Below the pieces are notes generated by a model that was given only the letters and a program-made list of their open reading frames with translations, made no database searches and had not been told where the DNA came from. Both the position numbers and the translations under genes were made by a program. A stretch of 7,613 nucleotides of DNA from Candidatus Tayloriibacteriota bacterium (lineage in GTDB: Bacteria > Patescibacteriota > Minisyncoccia > Phycocordibacterales > GWA1-40-21), in the NCBI GenBank assembly GCA_026395155.1, contig JAPLZG010000116.1, forward strand, positions 16,330 through 23,942. The letters run 5' to 3'. Each line of letters starts with the position of its first letter. The stretch's first letter is position 1. Shown one piece after another: positions 5,269 to 7,613 of this stretch.

Positions 5269-7613
5269 ATGGAAAGAATACCTGATCAAAATAAAATTGA
5301 AGATGGTGGAGAAGATATTCCTAATTTTCACGAAATATCCGAAGATAGGAAAGAGCTTCGCAAGGCCGTTTCCGAGCTTGGCGGTAAAGGCGCTATTTTT
5401 GATAAGCATTATAAGAAACCGCTCCAAGATATGGATAGACAGGCCGGGACTTTAAAGCAGATGTTGGATGAAATAAATAAGGGTAAGAAGCCAGAGGAGA
5501 GAAAAAGTGCTAAAGAATTTTTAAAAGCGCAAAAGACAGAATATGAAGCTGTAGCCGAGAAAGATGGAGCGAATATTGATTATGAACAGATTTTGAAAAC
5601 TACGCCAGAATTGGGCGAGGTACAGAAGGTGATGGAAAATATTTCTGATTTAAAAGATTTTAGAATGAGGAGAATGTTTGAGCTTTTAAGTCCAGAGACT
5701 TCTTTATCGGCTAAAAAGAGAAATGAAGCAGTTTTGAAAACTCTTAAAGAAGAAATCAAAATTGAAGAAGAAAAGCTTGCCCAAGCTGATCCTCTTATTT
5801 TACGTCAAACTGAACTGATTGAATATAAGGAAGATTTAGCTAAAAGCGGTCATATTTGCATTACTCCAAATGTAGAAAAAGATTTGGACGCAATAGGTGA
5901 CAGGATGCTCACTGGCAAGTCGATGTTTCTTCATGGGCCAACTGGTACTGGTAAAACATCTCTCGCTCGTTTTGCCGCTAAACATTCTACTGGTAAGGAT
6001 CCGGAAATGGTTTTCTGTAATCCGCAAACCAAAGAAAGTAATGTCTGGGGCAAGACAGGTATCAAGCCAGCCAAGGGCGGAGCGATAGAAACTGTAGAGA
6101 TTTACGGCCCGCTTGCCAAAGCGATGATAGATGGCAAGACGGTTATTTTTGATGAGTTTACAGCTTTGCCAAAAGAGCAGATGGTTTTTATAAAAGGAGT
6201 TTTTAATGCCAAGGTGGGGGATAGGATAAATATTGTGGGAAATGGTATTGTGGAAATAGCTCCGGGTTTTCAAATGATTTTTACGGCAAACCTAAAATCC
6301 GAGAAAAATCCAGAAAGGCAAGATTTACCACCGGAAATTGCTCGTGAATTTGAACAAAATAACTTGGAAGTAAAATATACCAAACCTGATGAAGCATATG
6401 ATATTATGCTTTCTCGTTTGTTAAACAGAGATGGTTCTTTAGATATGTCTTTTTATGATTTAAATACTACTTTGCCAAATCTGTGCAAAGTGATGTCTGA
6501 AATACAGGAAAGTTATACCAATGAGACAGATAAGGAAGTTGCCAGACGCGCTGGTGCAATGGACGCTTCGGGAAAAGTATATTCTTTGAAAAAGTTTGTT
6601 ATGACTCAGGGTTCTATAGAAGCCATTTTATCTTCATGGTTGATTGAGAAACAGACCGGCAAGCAAGAGAGATTTTTCTCTGAATTTTTAGATGAAAGAT
6701 TTAAAACCGCACTTACTTTTAAAGAGTATCCAAAAGAAGACCGTGTTTTAGTAGCCAAAATTTTAGCATCAAAAGGTTTTTTACTCACTCTTGATCCAAA
6801 AGAATTAGACCTGCCAGAAGATATTTTTAAACTAAATACTATCAAAGCAATGCGTGGGGAGGATGCGATAGAAGAACTTCAAAAAGCAAGTGGGGCGGTA
6901 AAGCATTTGACTTTGAAAGAAGTGGCGATGCTAGACCCTTTTGGTAAGCGAGCTGAAATGTTAAAAGGTAAAGCGGAAGCACTTTTGGGAGATGAGAATG
7001 CTGAGAAGGGGAACGACTTTAGTAAGAATCTGAAGAAAAAATTAAAAGGAAAATTAAGAAAGAATCGGGAAGCACTTGATTTAGAGTCTATTAAGACGGA
7101 GTTTTCTTCATTTCTTGAACAGACATATAAAATATGGAGTATTTCTGATGAAAAAATAAAAAATGCAGTTATAAGCCCAAAAATTATTGACCCTAAAACA
7201 GAGGATTACCAAGCTCGCCAAACTGATGTGGATGTTTCTAAATTTGGTGAATTTACAGTTAATCCTGATACTCAAGGCCTAGATTGGGAAGCACTTAAAG
7301 ATAAGATTTTTATACCTGATCTCTCATCATTAAATGGCAGACCTCTAAGTGAAGTAGCAAAATATCTAATAGATAATTTCTCTGATAAATACAAAATCCC
7401 CGGTATTGAATTCTGGAAGTATATGTTAGAAAATCCAGATAAAGTGCCTGTTGATGTAAAAGGAGTAAATTTGAAAGATGGTAATTATTATTTTAACTTT
7501 GGTTCCCTCGTTCGCAATTCCGGTGGTCGCTGGCTCGTTCCTTTTGCGCGTTGTTACGGGTCGGGTTGGAATCGCAATGCGTTTAGGTTGGTTAGCACTT
7601 GGAGTCAGGGCTA
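5269..7613 (+). CDS. AAA+ ATPase (MoxR/AAA_5-like) with a C-terminal DGR-type variable domain; 3' end outside window
   Basis: The frame runs 781 codons from ATG 5269 to the window edge without a stop; an in-frame TGA at 5254 fixes the start region. Residues 1-195 are charged and probably helical, with a coiled-coil-like EEE/KLK stretch near 160-170. The AAA+ core has Walker A G223-P-T-G-T-G-K-T230, Walker B V292-I-F-D-E-F297, a sensor 1-like T339-A-N341 and a candidate arginine finger R359 (A-R-E-F). This resembles MoxR/dynein-type ATPases, which remodel partner proteins. Residues 380-690 match no domain I know and include a Lys-rich patch near 585-600. From about 690 comes a module with I-P-G-I-E-F-W-K-Y (about 717-725), NYYFNFGS (739-746) and G-G-R-W. 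I recognise this from CPR target proteins of diversity-generating retroelements. No signal peptide is seen, so it is likely cytoplasmic. Partner and ligand are unknown. Confidence 0.88.
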   Translation, partial: MERIPDQNKIEDGGEDIPNFHEISEDRKELRKAVSELGGKGAIFDKHYKKPLQDMDRQAGTLKQMLDEINKGKKPEERKSAKEFLKAQKTEYEAVAEKDGANIDYEQILKTTPELGEVQKVMENISDLKDFRMRRMFELLSPETSLSAKKRNEAVLKTLKEEIKIEEEKLAQADPLILRQTELIEYKEDLAKSGHICITPNVEKDLDAIGDRMLTGKSMFLHGPTGTGKTSLARFAAKHSTGKDPEMVFCNPQTKESNVWGKTGIKPAKGGAIETVEIYGPLAKAMIDGKTVIFDEFTALPKEQMVFIKGVFNAKVGDRINIVGNGIVEIAPGFQMIFTANLKSEKNPERQDLPPEIAREFEQNNLEVKYTKPDEAYDIMLSRLLNRDGSLDMSFYDLNTTLPNLCKVMSEIQESYTNETDKEVARRAGAMDASGKVYSLKKFVMTQGSIEAILSSWLIEKQTGKQERFFSEFLDERFKTALTFKEYPKEDRVLVAKILASKGFLLTLDPKELDLPEDIFKLNTIKAMRGEDAIEELQKASGAVKHLTLKEVAMLDPFGKRAEMLKGKAEALLGDENAEKGNDFSKNLKKKLKGKLRKNREALDLESIKTEFSSFLEQTYKIWSISDEKIKNAVISPKIIDPKTEDYQARQTDVDVSKFGEFTVNPDTQGLDWEALKDKIFIPDLSSLNGRPLSEVAKYLIDNFSDKYKIPGIEFWKYMLENPDKVPVDVKGVNLKDGNYYFNFGSLVRNSGGRWLVPFARCYGSGWNRNAFRLVSTWSQG
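7501..7613 (+). other. Putative DGR variable repeat (5' part, cut by window edge)
   Basis: In the last 113 bases the composition changes abruptly: 63 are G or C (about 56%) and only 13 are A (about 12%), in a gene that is otherwise A-rich. The codons are largely NNY or G-rich (CGT, TGT, TAC, GGT, AAT, CGC, AGC, ACT). This is what is expected when AAY codons of a template have been randomised by adenine-specific mutagenic retrohoming. Residues 745-781 read as G-S-L-V-R...G-G-R-W...V-P-F-A...G-W-N-R-N-A-F-R-L-V, the C-type-lectin-like variable-region pattern. No template repeat or reverse transcriptase is inside the window. The exact left boundary is uncertain. Confidence 0.75.

Noticed and set aside
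5836..6273. 145-codon open frame on the minus strand opposite the AAA+ Walker A/B region
   Set aside because: It is fully inside the AAA+ gene on the opposite strand, has no recognisable motif or start signals, and the plus strand there encodes clear AAA+ motifs.
7501..7613. Composition jump read as a recently transferred segment or assembly junction
   Set aside because: The reading frame continues without a break through the change and the peptide matches the expected DGR variable-region pattern, which explains the loss of adenines.

Overview
The window is AT-rich, gene-dense DNA read with the standard code: genes end in TAA or TAG and no in-frame TGA is seen. It most resembles a Candidate Phyla Radiation (Patescibacteria, Parcubacteria-like) genome. 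Pointers are a C-terminally anchored surface protein with a G-R-V-L-G-V motif, a 65-aa cold-shock protein starting MTGTIKT, genes with almost no 5' leader, and an AAA+ protein ending in what looks like a retroelement-diversified domain. The lineage is inferred from family recognition, not computed.

Layout. 1-437 (+) is the 3' end of a wall- or membrane-anchored surface protein. A perfect 17-bp hairpin (444-483) serves it and the convergent cold-shock gene (490-687, -). Minus-strand genes then run from about 5.2 kb down to 0.86 kb. A two-gene operon encodes tandem M14-type zinc carboxypeptidase paralogues (5194-4289, then 4289-3504) joined by a TAATG overlap. A 343-bp gap holds a degenerate dispersed palindromic repeat, a strong extended -10 and possibly a 19-codon ORF. 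A second operon pairs a membrane-anchored VanY/DdcY-type peptidase (3160-2258) with purF (2254-863), 3 bp apart. Divergently, from 5269 to the right edge, runs a long AAA+ ATPase gene that stays open at the window end.

The most interesting item is the 3' end of the AAA+ gene. From about 7501, G+C rises to about 56% and adenine falls to about 12% (13 of 113 bases). The protein there has the pattern N-Y-Y-F-x-F-G-S-L-V-R-x-S-x-G-R-W, which I recognise as the variable C-type-lectin-like region of CPR diversity-generating retroelement (DGR) target proteins. The template repeat and reverse transcriptase, if present, lie beyond the right edge.

Other points of interest: the upstream M14 paralogue has lost the third zinc ligand (His to Tyr) and the general base (Glu to Leu), while its coupled partner keeps both, so the pair looks like a pseudoenzyme plus an enzyme. 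Four promoters share a T-A-T-G-N-T-A-T extended -10. In two or three of them it lies only 6-9 bases before the ATG, implying leaderless mRNAs. PurF keeps a C-terminal CxxC but has Asp at two other iron-sulfur ligand positions.
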